From: Streptomyces geranii
GTDB taxonomy: Bacteria > Actinomycetota > Actinomycetes > Streptomycetales > Streptomycetaceae
NCBI RefSeq assembly: GCF_002954775.1
Contig: NZ_PJME01000016.1
Location: forward strand, 1-64,000
Direction of reading: 5' to 3'
Length of the DNA: 64,000 nucleotides
Numbering within the stretch: the stretch's first letter is position 1; each line of letters begins with the position of its first letter. A model generated the notes under the pieces. That model was not told where the DNA came from and made no database searches. It was given only the letters and a program-made list of their open reading frames with translations. A program made the position numbers and the translations under genes. Of this stretch, positions 8,601 to 15,670 are shown in pieces.

Positions 8601-9848
8601 TCAGGCTGTCAGGCGGGCGTGCAGCGAGCGGGCGGCGGCGTCCGTGAGGGAGGCGATCTGGTCGACGATCACGCGCTTGCGGGCGCGGTCGTCGGGGGCC
8701 TCGTCGAAGAGCGCCCTGAACTGCGGTTCCAGGCCCTCCGGTGCGCGGGCGGTGAGCGCCTCGGCCAGCTCCGCGACGACGATCCGCTGGTCCGCGCGGA
8801 GCATCTCCTGCTCGGCCCGCTGCATGACGTACCGGTCGGCGACCGCCTTGAGGACCGCGCACTCCAGTCTCGCCTCGTGCGGTACGACGAGTTCGGCGGC
8901 GTACCGGGTGAGCGGGCCGCTGCCGTACGCCGCGCGCGTGGCGCCCTCGGCGGCGAGGCAGAAGCGGCCGATGAGCTGGCTGGTGGCGTCCTTGAGGCTG
9001 GCCTGGGCACCGGCCGAGCCGTCGTAGCCGTGCGGCCACCACGGCTGGTCCTGGAGCCGGTCCAGGGCCGCGGCCAGTTCGGCCGGGTCGGTGTCCGCGG
9101 GGACGTACCGGCCGAGGGCGACCGCGAAGACGGCCTCGCGCTCCGGTCGCGCGTGCAGGGCGGCCGGGTCGAGGTGGCCGGCGTGCAGGCCGTCCTCGAC
9201 GTCGTGCACCGAGTACGCGACGTCGTCCGCCCAGTCCATGACCTGGGCCTCGAAGGTCGTACGGGTGCCGGGGGCGTCCTTGCGGAGCCAGTCGAAGACG
9301 GGGCGGTCGTCCTCGTAGACGCCGAACTTGGGTGACCCGGGGTCGGTGGGGTGGGCGCCGCGCGGCCAGGGGTACTTGGTGGCGGCGTCCAGGACGGCGC
9401 GGGTGAGGTTGAGGCCGACGGAGCCTTCCGGCGTGAAGCGTTTGGGCTCGATGCGGGTGAGCAGCCTCAGTGACTGGGCGTTGCCCTCGAAGCCGCCGCA
9501 GTCCTCCGCGAACTCGTTGAGCGCCTGTTCGCCGTTGTGGCCGAAGGGCGGGTGGCCTAGGTCGTGGGCGAGGCAGGAGGCCTCGACGAGGTCGGGGTCG
9601 CAGCCGAGGGCGGCGCCCAGTTCGCGGCCGACCTGGGCGCATTCCAGGGAGTGGGTGAGGCGGGTGCGGGGGCTGGCGTCCCAGCTGTGGCTGCGGGTGC
9701 CAGGGGTGACGACCTGGGTCTTGCCCGCGAGGCGGCGCAGGGCGGCCGAGTGGAGGATTCGGGCGCGGTCGCGCTGGAAGGCGGTCCGGCCGGGGCGCTT
9801 GTCCGGTTCCGGGGCCCAGCGTTCTGTGGACGACAGGTCGTACGGCAT
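8601..9848 (-). CDS. dgt: deoxyguanosinetriphosphate triphosphohydrolase-like protein
   Basis: HD-domain dNTP triphosphohydrolase of 415 residues that splits dNTPs into nucleoside and triphosphate. Metal-binding motifs in order: RTRLTHSLE (first His, about residue 65), CLAHDLGHPPFGHNGE (HD pair, about 92-106) and QVMDWADDVAYSVHD (distal Asp, about 205-220). It matches the type 2 subfamily normally found beside dnaG in actinobacteria, as here. The ATG at 9848 has no obvious ribosome site, so a leaderless message is possible. It may be read from the chelatase gene upstream. Confidence 0.92.
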   Translation of the reverse strand: MPYDLSSTERWAPEPDKRPGRTAFQRDRARILHSAALRRLAGKTQVVTPGTRSHSWDASPRTRLTHSLECAQVGRELGAALGCDPDLVEASCLAHDLGHPPFGHNGEQALNEFAEDCGGFEGNAQSLRLLTRIEPKRFTPEGSVGLNLTRAVLDAATKYPWPRGAHPTDPGSPKFGVYEDDRPVFDWLRKDAPGTRTTFEAQVMDWADDVAYSVHDVEDGLHAGHLDPAALHARPEREAVFAVALGRYVPADTDPAELAAALDRLQDQPWWPHGYDGSAGAQASLKDATSQLIGRFCLAAEGATRAAYGSGPLTRYAAELVVPHEARLECAVLKAVADRYVMQRAEQEMLRADQRIVVAELAEALTARAPEGLEPQFRALFDEAPDDRARKRVIVDQIASLTDAAARSLHARLTA

Positions 9849-9849
9849 G

Positions 9850-10025
9850 TGTCGACAGTACGGGCCGGGACTGACAAGTGGGGGTTCGCTCCGCTGGGGT
9901 TCGCTGTTGGGGTGCGCCGTTTCGGTTGCCGGGTGCGGTTATACGGCGAGTGCGGGGTGTGGGTGGCTTGTCGCGCCCCGCGGCGGAGCCGCAAATTGAT
10001 GCTGCCCCGCGCCCCTTGGGTGGGC
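9850..10025. repeat. dispersed Streptomyces intergenic palindromic repeat
   Basis: The segment around 9973-10020 (GCGCCCCGCGGCGGAGCCGCA, then ATTGATGCTGCCCCGCGCCCC) is the type of GCGCCCC/GGAGCCGC element repeated between genes in many Streptomyces genomes (recognised from memory, not searched). It extends across the end of the chelatase reading frame, so that gene's last ~40 codons are repeat-derived. Confidence 0.6.
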
Positions 10026-10949
10026 GTCCCTCAGAGGCGTTGACAATGCCTGGTCGTACCTGTTGAGGAGGAGGTTTGCCATCGCGGGGTGGGTGCCCAG
10101 GGGGGCTGCGGCTATCCAGGGGGCCTTCTCCTCGCACTCTGTCGCGAAGCGGCCCGGGGCGGTGAAGTAGGAGGCTATGGCCACCCTGGTACGGCCGTCG
10201 GCGTTGAGGGCCTCGATGGCGTCCTGGACGGTCGGGGCCGCCGTCGTCGCGTAGGCGGGGACGACCGGGACGCCCAGGCGGGCGGCGAGGAGGCGGGCCG
10301 TGCGGGCCGTGTCGACCTTGGCCTCGGGGTCCCGGGAGCCCGCCGCCGCGAGGACCACCCCGGTCTTCGCGCGCGTGGCCGCGTCCATGCGGGCGGGCCA
10401 GCCGGCCTCGACCAGGCGGGCGTGCAGGGCGTCCACCAGGAGGGGGTGCGGGCCGAGAGCGGGCGCCACGCGTGCGCGTGCCGGCGATTTCGCGGCCATC
10501 TCGGGGATGTCGCGCTTGACGTGGTAGCCGCGGCTGAGGAGCAGCGGGACGAGGATCGCCTCGCGGTCGGCGAGGGCGTCGAGCGTGTCCGGGAGGAGGG
10601 GCTCGTTCAGTTCGATGTGGCCGAGGTGGACCGGCAGGCCGGGGCGCAGTGCGCGGACCTGGTCGAGGAGGGTGCGTACGGTGCTCAGCGCGCGCGGGTC
10701 GCGGCTGCCGTGGGCGACCACGACGAGCGCGGGCGGCTCGGGGCGCCGTCCGCCGTCGAGCGGGACGAGGCTGAGCCGGCCGGCGAGCTGGCTGCTGATC
10801 CGGTTCATGAGGTGCGCCGTACTGTCGAGGTCGGCCCCCGGGAGCGGCGGCGGGCCGTGGCCCGTGCCGGTGGCGGGGATGGCGGTGGACTCGTCGCGGG
10901 GTGTGTTCGACGGCGTCATGGACCGATGGTCGCGGCGGGAGGTTGCCAC
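9939..10949 (-). CDS. sirohydrochlorin chelatase-like (CbiX) protein
   Basis: Two-module CbiX/SirB-type chelatase of up to 336 residues that should insert Fe2+ or Co2+ into sirohydrochlorin. Module 1 has VVVAHGSRDPRA (metal His near residue 80) and the LSRGYHVKRDIP loop. Module 2 has VLAAAGSRDPEA and IASYFTAPGRFA. Sirohaem is the prosthetic group of the nitrite reductase encoded 27 kb away, and nasA follows one gene later. The last ~40 residues, from about RYDQALSTP, are encoded by the dispersed repeat and are unlikely to be functional. The start may be GTG 10949, with a TATCCT element just upstream suggesting a leaderless message, or ATG 10919. Confidence 0.82.
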   Translation of the reverse strand: MATSRRDHRSMTPSNTPRDESTAIPATGTGHGPPPLPGADLDSTAHLMNRISSQLAGRLSLVPLDGGRRPEPPALVVVAHGSRDPRALSTVRTLLDQVRALRPGLPVHLGHIELNEPLLPDTLDALADREAILVPLLLSRGYHVKRDIPEMAAKSPARARVAPALGPHPLLVDALHARLVEAGWPARMDAATRAKTGVVLAAAGSRDPEAKVDTARTARLLAARLGVPVVPAYATTAAPTVQDAIEALNADGRTRVAIASYFTAPGRFATECEEKAPWIAAAPLGTHPAMANLLLNRYDQALSTPLRDAHPRGAGQHQFAAPPRGATSHPHPALAV

Positions 10950-11129
10950 CCCGTTGCGCGAGGATAACGGAGATTTGCCATAGGTTCACGGTGCCGTGGG
11001 AGGGCACTGTGAGGTGGCTTGACCTGGGGTTTCGGGCGGGTGAGTGAGGCTGATCACGTGCGGTGGCGTGAACCGGGGGCTCTCGTCCCACGTCCCTGAC
11101 TGTCGAAGGCCGACCTGGAGGGACCGCCC

Positions 11130-11801
11130 GTGAGACTCCGCAGACCCCGTCTGCCGCGTACCCGTACCGGGCAGCGGAGGCTGGTGCAGGGCGTGATGCT
11201 GCTGTGCGTGGTGGCGTTGCTGCCGGCCACGTGGATGTTCGTCGTGGCGGGTGACCGGCTGCGTGATGTGTCGGACGCGCCGCGTACGGATGTGGCCGTC
11301 GTGTTCGGGGCGGGGCTGTGGGGTGGGGAGCCGTCTCCGTATCTCGCGCATCGGCTGGACGCGGCGGCGGAGCTGTATCGGGCGGGGCGGGTGAAGGTGG
11401 TGCTCGTCACCGGGGACAACAGCCGGGAGGACTACGACGAGCCGGACGCGATGCGGTCGTATCTGACCCGGCACGGGGTGCCCGACGGGCGGATCGTGAG
11501 CGACTACGCCGGGTTCGACACGTGGGACTCGTGTGTCCGCGCGAAGAAGATCTTCGGGGTGGACCGGGCTGTGCTGATCAGTCAGGGGTTCCACATCCGA
11601 CGGGCGGTCGCGTTGTGCGAGGCGGCGGGGGTGGAGTCGTACGGGGTCGGGGTCGAGGCTCGGCATGATGTGACGTGGTACTACGGCGGGGCGAGGGAGA
11701 TATTGGCGGCGGGGAAGGCTGTGGTGGACGCGGTGTTTCAGCCTGATCCTCGGTTCTTGGGGCCGGTGGAGGTGGGGGTGGGGCGGGCGTTGCGGGGGTG
11801 A
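11130..11801 (+). CDS. SanA/YdcF-like DUF218 membrane protein
   Basis: Protein of 223 residues with one N-terminal membrane anchor (about residues 20-40, VMLLCVVALLPATWMFVV) and an extracytoplasmic DUF218 domain. Typical motifs are DVAVVFGAG, the VTGDN strand and turn, and LISQGFHIRRAV. The E. coli relative SanA affects envelope permeability to vancomycin at high temperature; the biochemical activity is unknown. GTG start at 11130 with GAGGGA upstream. The stop is followed within 25 bp by a copy of the dispersed 3' repeat. Confidence 0.85.
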   Translation: MRLRRPRLPRTRTGQRRLVQGVMLLCVVALLPATWMFVVAGDRLRDVSDAPRTDVAVVFGAGLWGGEPSPYLAHRLDAAAELYRAGRVKVVLVTGDNSREDYDEPDAMRSYLTRHGVPDGRIVSDYAGFDTWDSCVRAKKIFGVDRAVLISQGFHIRRAVALCEAAGVESYGVGVEARHDVTWYYGGAREILAAGKAVVDAVFQPDPRFLGPVEVGVGRALRG

Positions 11802-11825
11802 GGGGGGCGAGGGGGTGGCTTTTTT

Positions 11826-11922
11826 TCGCCCCCGCCGCCCCTACCCGTCCCATCCTTCGGGGGCTCCGCCCCCGAACCCCCGCATCGCGCTGAACGCGCT
11901 CGTCCTCAAACGCCGGACGGGC
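11826..11922 (+). repeat. ~95-bp dispersed 3'-UTR repeat, copy B
   Basis: Reverse-complement twin of the copy at 81-187. It starts with a TTTTTTCGCCCCCGCC run 20-25 nt after the SanA-like stop codon and contains a TTCGGGGGC/GCCCCCGAA hairpin. The T-run and hairpin order, repeated beside two unrelated genes, supports a 3'-end element. Confidence 0.8.
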
Positions 11923-12006
11923 GCTGCATTCTCCCGGGGGATAACCCCCGGACCCCCAGCCGAAAACAGGCCTACCGCCGTCACCCGCGTAGCCAGCCAG
12001 CACCCC
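11923..12006. other. spacer between inverted repeat copies B and C
   Basis: About 84 bp with no reading frame of note. It contains a small hairpin of the form CCCGGGGGATAACCCCCGG near 11933-11953. With the flanking copies it could form one large foldback in RNA or a cruciform in DNA. Confidence 0.5.
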
Positions 12007-12097
12007 CAGCCCGTCCGGCGTTTGAGGACAAAGCGGGGGTCCGGGGGCGGCAGCCCCCGGGGATGGGACGGGTAGGGGCGGCGGGGGCGAAGGAAAA
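12007..12097 (-). repeat. ~90-bp dispersed repeat, copy C (inverted relative to B)
   Basis: Shares the CCCGTCCGGCGTTTGAGGAC block and the GATGGGACGGGTAGGGGCGGCGGGGGCGA block with copies A and B but lacks the internal AGCGCGTTCAGCGCGA segment. No gene ends on its upstream side on the minus strand, so it is either a relic or the partner arm of copy B. Confidence 0.75.
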
Positions 12098-12132
12098 GCT
12101 CACCGGTCGCACCCACCGCCCAAGAGGTCCCC

Positions 12133-12170
12133 GTGCCCCCTGCGTAACCAGCGGCGCTCCAGCGCGTAAC
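12133..12170 (+). promoter_or_regulatory. putative GlnR box upstream of nasA
   Basis: Four 5-mers at exact 11-bp phase: GTGCC (12133), GTAAC (12144), CGCTC (12155), GTAAC (12166), with 6-nt gaps. This matches the spacing of the Streptomyces GlnR consensus gTnAC-n6-GaAAc. The last GTAAC starts an interval, GTAACACCG..C..CGCAC.CTG, that recurs before the nirB operon, and in both cases GTAAC ends exactly 24 nt before the A of ATG. The second half-sites are poor here, so binding is inferred. Confidence 0.6.
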
Positions 12171-12193
12171 ACCGTCGCCGCACCCTGGGCCGC

Positions 12194-14437
12194 ATGGACA
12201 CCCCCCTGACGCCCACCCACTGCCCGTACTGCGCCCTGCAGTGCGGCATGAACCTCGCGCCGGCGGACGGCGGCGGTGTCACCGTCTCCGAGCGGGTCGA
12301 CTTTCCCGTCAATCGGGGCGCCCTCTGCGGGAAGGGGCGCACCTCGGGCGCCCTGCTGTCCCCTTCGCTGCGGCTCACCGAGCCGCTCGTCCGGCGGGAC
12401 GGGATCCTCGTACCCACCTCCTGGGAGGACGCCCTCGACCGGGTCGCCGAGGGGCTCACCCGCACGCGTACCGAGCACGGACCCGACGCCTGCGGTGTCT
12501 TCGGTGGGGGCGGGCTGACCAATGAAAAGGCTTACGCCCTGGGGAAGTTCGCCCGCGTTGTCCTCGGGACCTCCCAGATCGACTACAACGGGCGCTTCTG
12601 CATGTCGTCCGCCGCCGCTGCCGGCAACAAGGCGTTCGGGCTGGACCGGGGGCTGCCCTTCCCCATGGAGGACATTCCCAAGTCCGGGTGCGTCATCCTC
12701 GTCGGGTCCAATCTCGCCGAGACCATGCCTCCCGCCCTCCGCTACTTCACCGAACTCAAGGAGAACGGCGGCACGTTGATCGTCATCGATCCGCGCCGCA
12801 CCCGTACCGCCGAACAGGCCGATCTGCACCTCGCCCCCCGCCCCGGCACCGACCTCGCCCTCGCCCTGGGGCTGTTGCATCTCGTCGTCGCGCAGGGGCG
12901 CACCGACGAGGAGTACATCCGGGAGCGGACCAGCGGGTGGGAGGAGACCCGCGCGGCGGCGATGGCCCACTGGCCGGAGTACGTGGAGCGGATCACCGGT
13001 GTGCCCGTGCCCCAACTCCGGGACGCCGTACGGATGTTCTGCGAGCCCTCCGCCGCCATGGTGCTCACCGCGCGTGGGCCCGAGCAGCAGTCCAAGGGGA
13101 CGGACACCGTCAGCGCCTGGATCAACCTGTGCCTGGCCACCGGACGTTCGGGGCGGCCGTACTCGGGGTACGGCTGTCTGACCGGGCAGGGGAACGGGCA
13201 GGGCGGGCGCGAACACGGACAGAAGGCCGACCAGTTGCCCGGCTACCGCAAGCTGACCGATCCCGACGCGCGGCGCCATGTGGCCGGCGTGTGGGGCGTC
13301 GACCCGGACTCGTTGCCGGGGCCGGGGCTGAGCGCGTACGAGCTTCTCGACTCGCTCGGGACCGGAATCCGCTCCCTGCTGCTCATGGGGTCCAATCCGG
13401 TGGTGTCCGCGCCCCGGGCCGCTCACATCCAACAGCGCCTGGAGTCGCTGGACTTCCTCGCCGTCGCCGATGTCGTGCTGTCCGAGACCGCCGCGCTCGC
13501 CGATGTCGTGCTGCCGGTGACCCAGTGGGCGGAGGAGACCGGCACGACCACCAACCTGGAGGGGCGGGTGCTGTTGCGCCGGCAGGCCGTCACTCCCCCG
13601 GACGGGGTTCGCAGTGATCTGTACGTGCTGCATCAACTCGCCGCCCGGGCCGGGGTGGAGAAGGGGTTTCCCGTCGAACCCGAGGCAGTCTTCGAGGAGT
13701 TGCGGCGGGCCAGTGCCGGTGGGATCGCCGACTACTCGGGGATCACCTATCGGCGGCTCGCCGACGAGAACGGCGTCTTCTGGCCGTGCCCCGCGCCGGA
13801 CGGGCTGCCGCAGGAGTCCGACGCCCTGTCGCAAGAGTCAGACGCCCTCTCTCATGAGTCCGGAAGGCTGTCGCAGGAGCCCGACAGCCAGCCACAGGAG
13901 CACAACTTCCAGCCGCAGAAGCACAACCGCCCGTCGCAGGAGCCCAACTTCCACGCGCCGGCCGTGCCCCATCCCGGTTCTCCCCGCCTCTTCCTCGAAC
14001 GGTTCGCCACCGAGGACGGGCGGGCCCGGTTCGCGCCCGTCACGTACCGGCCGATCGCCGAGGAACCCGACGCCGAGTATCCGGTGCTGTTGACCACCGG
14101 GCGGGTCGTGGCGCAGTACCAGTCCGGGGCGCAGACCCGGCGTGTCGACGAGCTGAACGCCGCCGCGCCCGGGCCGTTCGTGGAGCTGCATCCGCGGCTC
14201 GCCGCGCGGTTGGGGGCCGGGGAGGGCGATGCCATCACCGTCGTGTCGCGGCGTGGGCGGGCGGTGGCGCCGGCGCGGATCACGACCGCGATCCGCCCCG
14301 ACACCGTCTTCATGCCGTTCCACTGGCCGGGCGAGGGCCGGGCCAACACGCTGACCAACCCCGCCCTCGACCCGACCTCGCGGATGCCGGAGTTCAAGGC
14401 GTGCGCGGTACGGCTGGAGGTTGCCGTACGAGGCTGA
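12194..14437 (+). CDS. nasA: assimilatory nitrate reductase catalytic subunit NasA
   Basis: Cytoplasmic molybdopterin (bis-MGD) oxidoreductase, 747 residues, reducing nitrate to nitrite for assimilation. The N-terminal 4Fe-4S binding Cys are C10, C13, C17 and C45 (HCPYCALQC, LCGKG). The Mo-site region has SQIDYNGRFCMSSA (Cys near residue 137), and a C-terminal dinucleotide-binding domain follows (LLTTGRVVAQYQSG, residues ~630-745). A Gln/Glu/Ser-rich repeat insert of about 50 residues (near 540-590) separates the domains. No C-terminal 2Fe-2S domain is present, so an external donor is needed; the FAD protein at 36673 is the candidate. No ribosome site precedes the ATG, so it is probably leaderless. 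Confidence 0.9.
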   Translation: MDTPLTPTHCPYCALQCGMNLAPADGGGVTVSERVDFPVNRGALCGKGRTSGALLSPSLRLTEPLVRRDGILVPTSWEDALDRVAEGLTRTRTEHGPDACGVFGGGGLTNEKAYALGKFARVVLGTSQIDYNGRFCMSSAAAAGNKAFGLDRGLPFPMEDIPKSGCVILVGSNLAETMPPALRYFTELKENGGTLIVIDPRRTRTAEQADLHLAPRPGTDLALALGLLHLVVAQGRTDEEYIRERTSGWEETRAAAMAHWPEYVERITGVPVPQLRDAVRMFCEPSAAMVLTARGPEQQSKGTDTVSAWINLCLATGRSGRPYSGYGCLTGQGNGQGGREHGQKADQLPGYRKLTDPDARRHVAGVWGVDPDSLPGPGLSAYELLDSLGTGIRSLLLMGSNPVVSAPRAAHIQQRLESLDFLAVADVVLSETAALADVVLPVTQWAEETGTTTNLEGRVLLRRQAVTPPDGVRSDLYVLHQLAARAGVEKGFPVEPEAVFEELRRASAGGIADYSGITYRRLADENGVFWPCPAPDGLPQESDALSQESDALSHESGRLSQEPDSQPQEHNFQPQKHNRPSQEPNFHAPAVPHPGSPRLFLERFATEDGRARFAPVTYRPIAEEPDAEYPVLLTTGRVVAQYQSGAQTRRVDELNAAAPGPFVELHPRLAARLGAGEGDAITVVSRRGRAVAPARITTAIRPDTVFMPFHWPGEGRANTLTNPALDPTSRMPEFKACAVRLEVAVRG
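13805..13960 (+). repeat. intragenic repeat encoding Q(E/K)-rich insert in NasA
   Basis: Imperfect 21-27-bp units (CAGGAGTCCGACGCCCTGTCG and variants) encode QESDALS, QESDALS, HESGRLS, QEPDSQP, QEHNFQP, QKHNRPS, QEPNF. Tandem 7-residue units suggest in-frame expansion inside the linker before the dinucleotide-binding domain. Confidence 0.8.
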
Positions 14438-14479
14438 CGGCGGCCCGGGGTCCGCGAGGTCGGGCTATCGCTATCGGTA

Positions 14480-15670
14480 CTACCAGGTCACCGGCAGGCT
14501 GCTTACGCCGTGGACCGCGCGGCCCTCGTGGGCGTTCGCCTCGGGCGGGGTCGTCAGCCGTAGGTCCGGCAGGCGGCGGAAGAGGGTGGGCAGGGCGATC
14601 TGGAGTTCGGCGCGGGCCAGGGACTGGCCGAGGCAGTTGTGGAGGCCGTGGCTGAAGGTCAGGTGGTGCTGGGTGTCCCGGGTGATGTCGAAGGTGTCCG
14701 GGTCCGGGAAGGTGCGGGGGTCGCGGTTCGCGGCCTGGAGGGCGATGACGACGCCTTCCCCGGCCCGGACCGTGACCCCGCCGATCTCGGCGTCCTCCGT
14801 GGCGATACGCCGTATCCCGATGTGAACCACCGAGAGATAGCGGAGGAGTTCCTCGACCGCCCCCGGGATCAGCTCCGGATCGGCGCGCAGCGCCGCCAGT
14901 TGGGCGGGGTGGTCAAGGAGGGTCACCACGCCCAGCGACAGCATGCTCGCCGTCGTCTCGTGGCCCGCGATGAGCAGCATGACCGCAAGTCCGGCCGCCT
15001 CGGCGGCGGTTGCCTCGCCGGTGGCCACCCGGTCGGTCGCCAGCCTGCTCAGCAGGTCGTCGCCGGGGTCGGCGGTCTTGGCGGCGAGCAGTTCCATGAG
15101 GTAGCCGAAGAGCGCGCCCCAGCCCGCCCGCATCGCCTCCGGTCCGTCGGTCACGGTGGCGAAGGCGGCGGCGTGGCTGTGGATGAACTCCCGGTCCGCG
15201 TACGGCACTCCGAGCAGTTCGCAGATGACCAGCAGCGGGAGCGGCAGGGTGAAGTGTTCGACCAGGTCGACGTCCGGGCCCTTGGTCACCAGGTCGTCGA
15301 TGAGGCGGTCGGTCAACTGCTGGATGGACGGCCGCAGTTCCTCGGCGCGGCGGAAGGTGAAGTCGGGGATCAGCATCCGGCGCAGCCGGGTGTGGTCCGG
15401 CGGGTCCATGGCGAAGAGCTGGCCCGGGGTGGGCGGCGGCGGGGTCGGCTGGAGGCCCGGGAAGCCCTCCCTGCGGTTCGAGGAGCTGAAGCGGGCGTCC
15501 GCCAGGACGGCCCGGGCGTCCTCGTGCCGGGTGACCAGCCAGGGGGTGTTGCCGCCCCAGAGGGCGATGCGGCTGAGCCGGCTCCGCTCGCGCAGGGCGG
15601 CGTACTCGGCGGGCGGGTCCAGCAGGGAGGTGCGCCGCATGGGGAGGTTGGGGAGGGTGGTCTCAGACAT
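14480..15670 (-). CDS. cytochrome P450, last gene of the ebo-type cluster
   Basis: Soluble bacterial class P450 of 396 residues. The I-helix oxygen-binding motif is AGHETT (about residue 242), the K-helix ExxR is in VEELLR (about 285), and the haem loop is FSHGLHNCLGQSLARAE with the proximal Cys near residue 346. Its ATG overlaps the end of eboF by 8 nt (ATGTCTGA), so it is translationally coupled to the phosphodiesterase gene and very likely the distal gene of that operon. No ferredoxin is adjacent; the ferredoxin-reductase-like gene at 5425 could supply part of an electron chain. The substrate is unknown. It converges with nasA across about 40 bp. Confidence 0.93.
   Translation of the reverse strand: MSETTLPNLPMRRTSLLDPPAEYAALRERSRLSRIALWGGNTPWLVTRHEDARAVLADARFSSSNRREGFPGLQPTPPPPTPGQLFAMDPPDHTRLRRMLIPDFTFRRAEELRPSIQQLTDRLIDDLVTKGPDVDLVEHFTLPLPLLVICELLGVPYADREFIHSHAAAFATVTDGPEAMRAGWGALFGYLMELLAAKTADPGDDLLSRLATDRVATGEATAAEAAGLAVMLLIAGHETTASMLSLGVVTLLDHPAQLAALRADPELIPGAVEELLRYLSVVHIGIRRIATEDAEIGGVTVRAGEGVVIALQAANRDPRTFPDPDTFDITRDTQHHLTFSHGLHNCLGQSLARAELQIALPTLFRRLPDLRLTTPPEANAHEGRAVHGVSSLPVTW

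Noticed and set aside
6961..11091. 1376-codon minus-strand frame
   Set aside because: It crosses the aminopeptidase, dgt and chelatase genes in the wrong frame or strand, with Arg/Pro/Gly-rich translation typical of high-GC non-coding frames.
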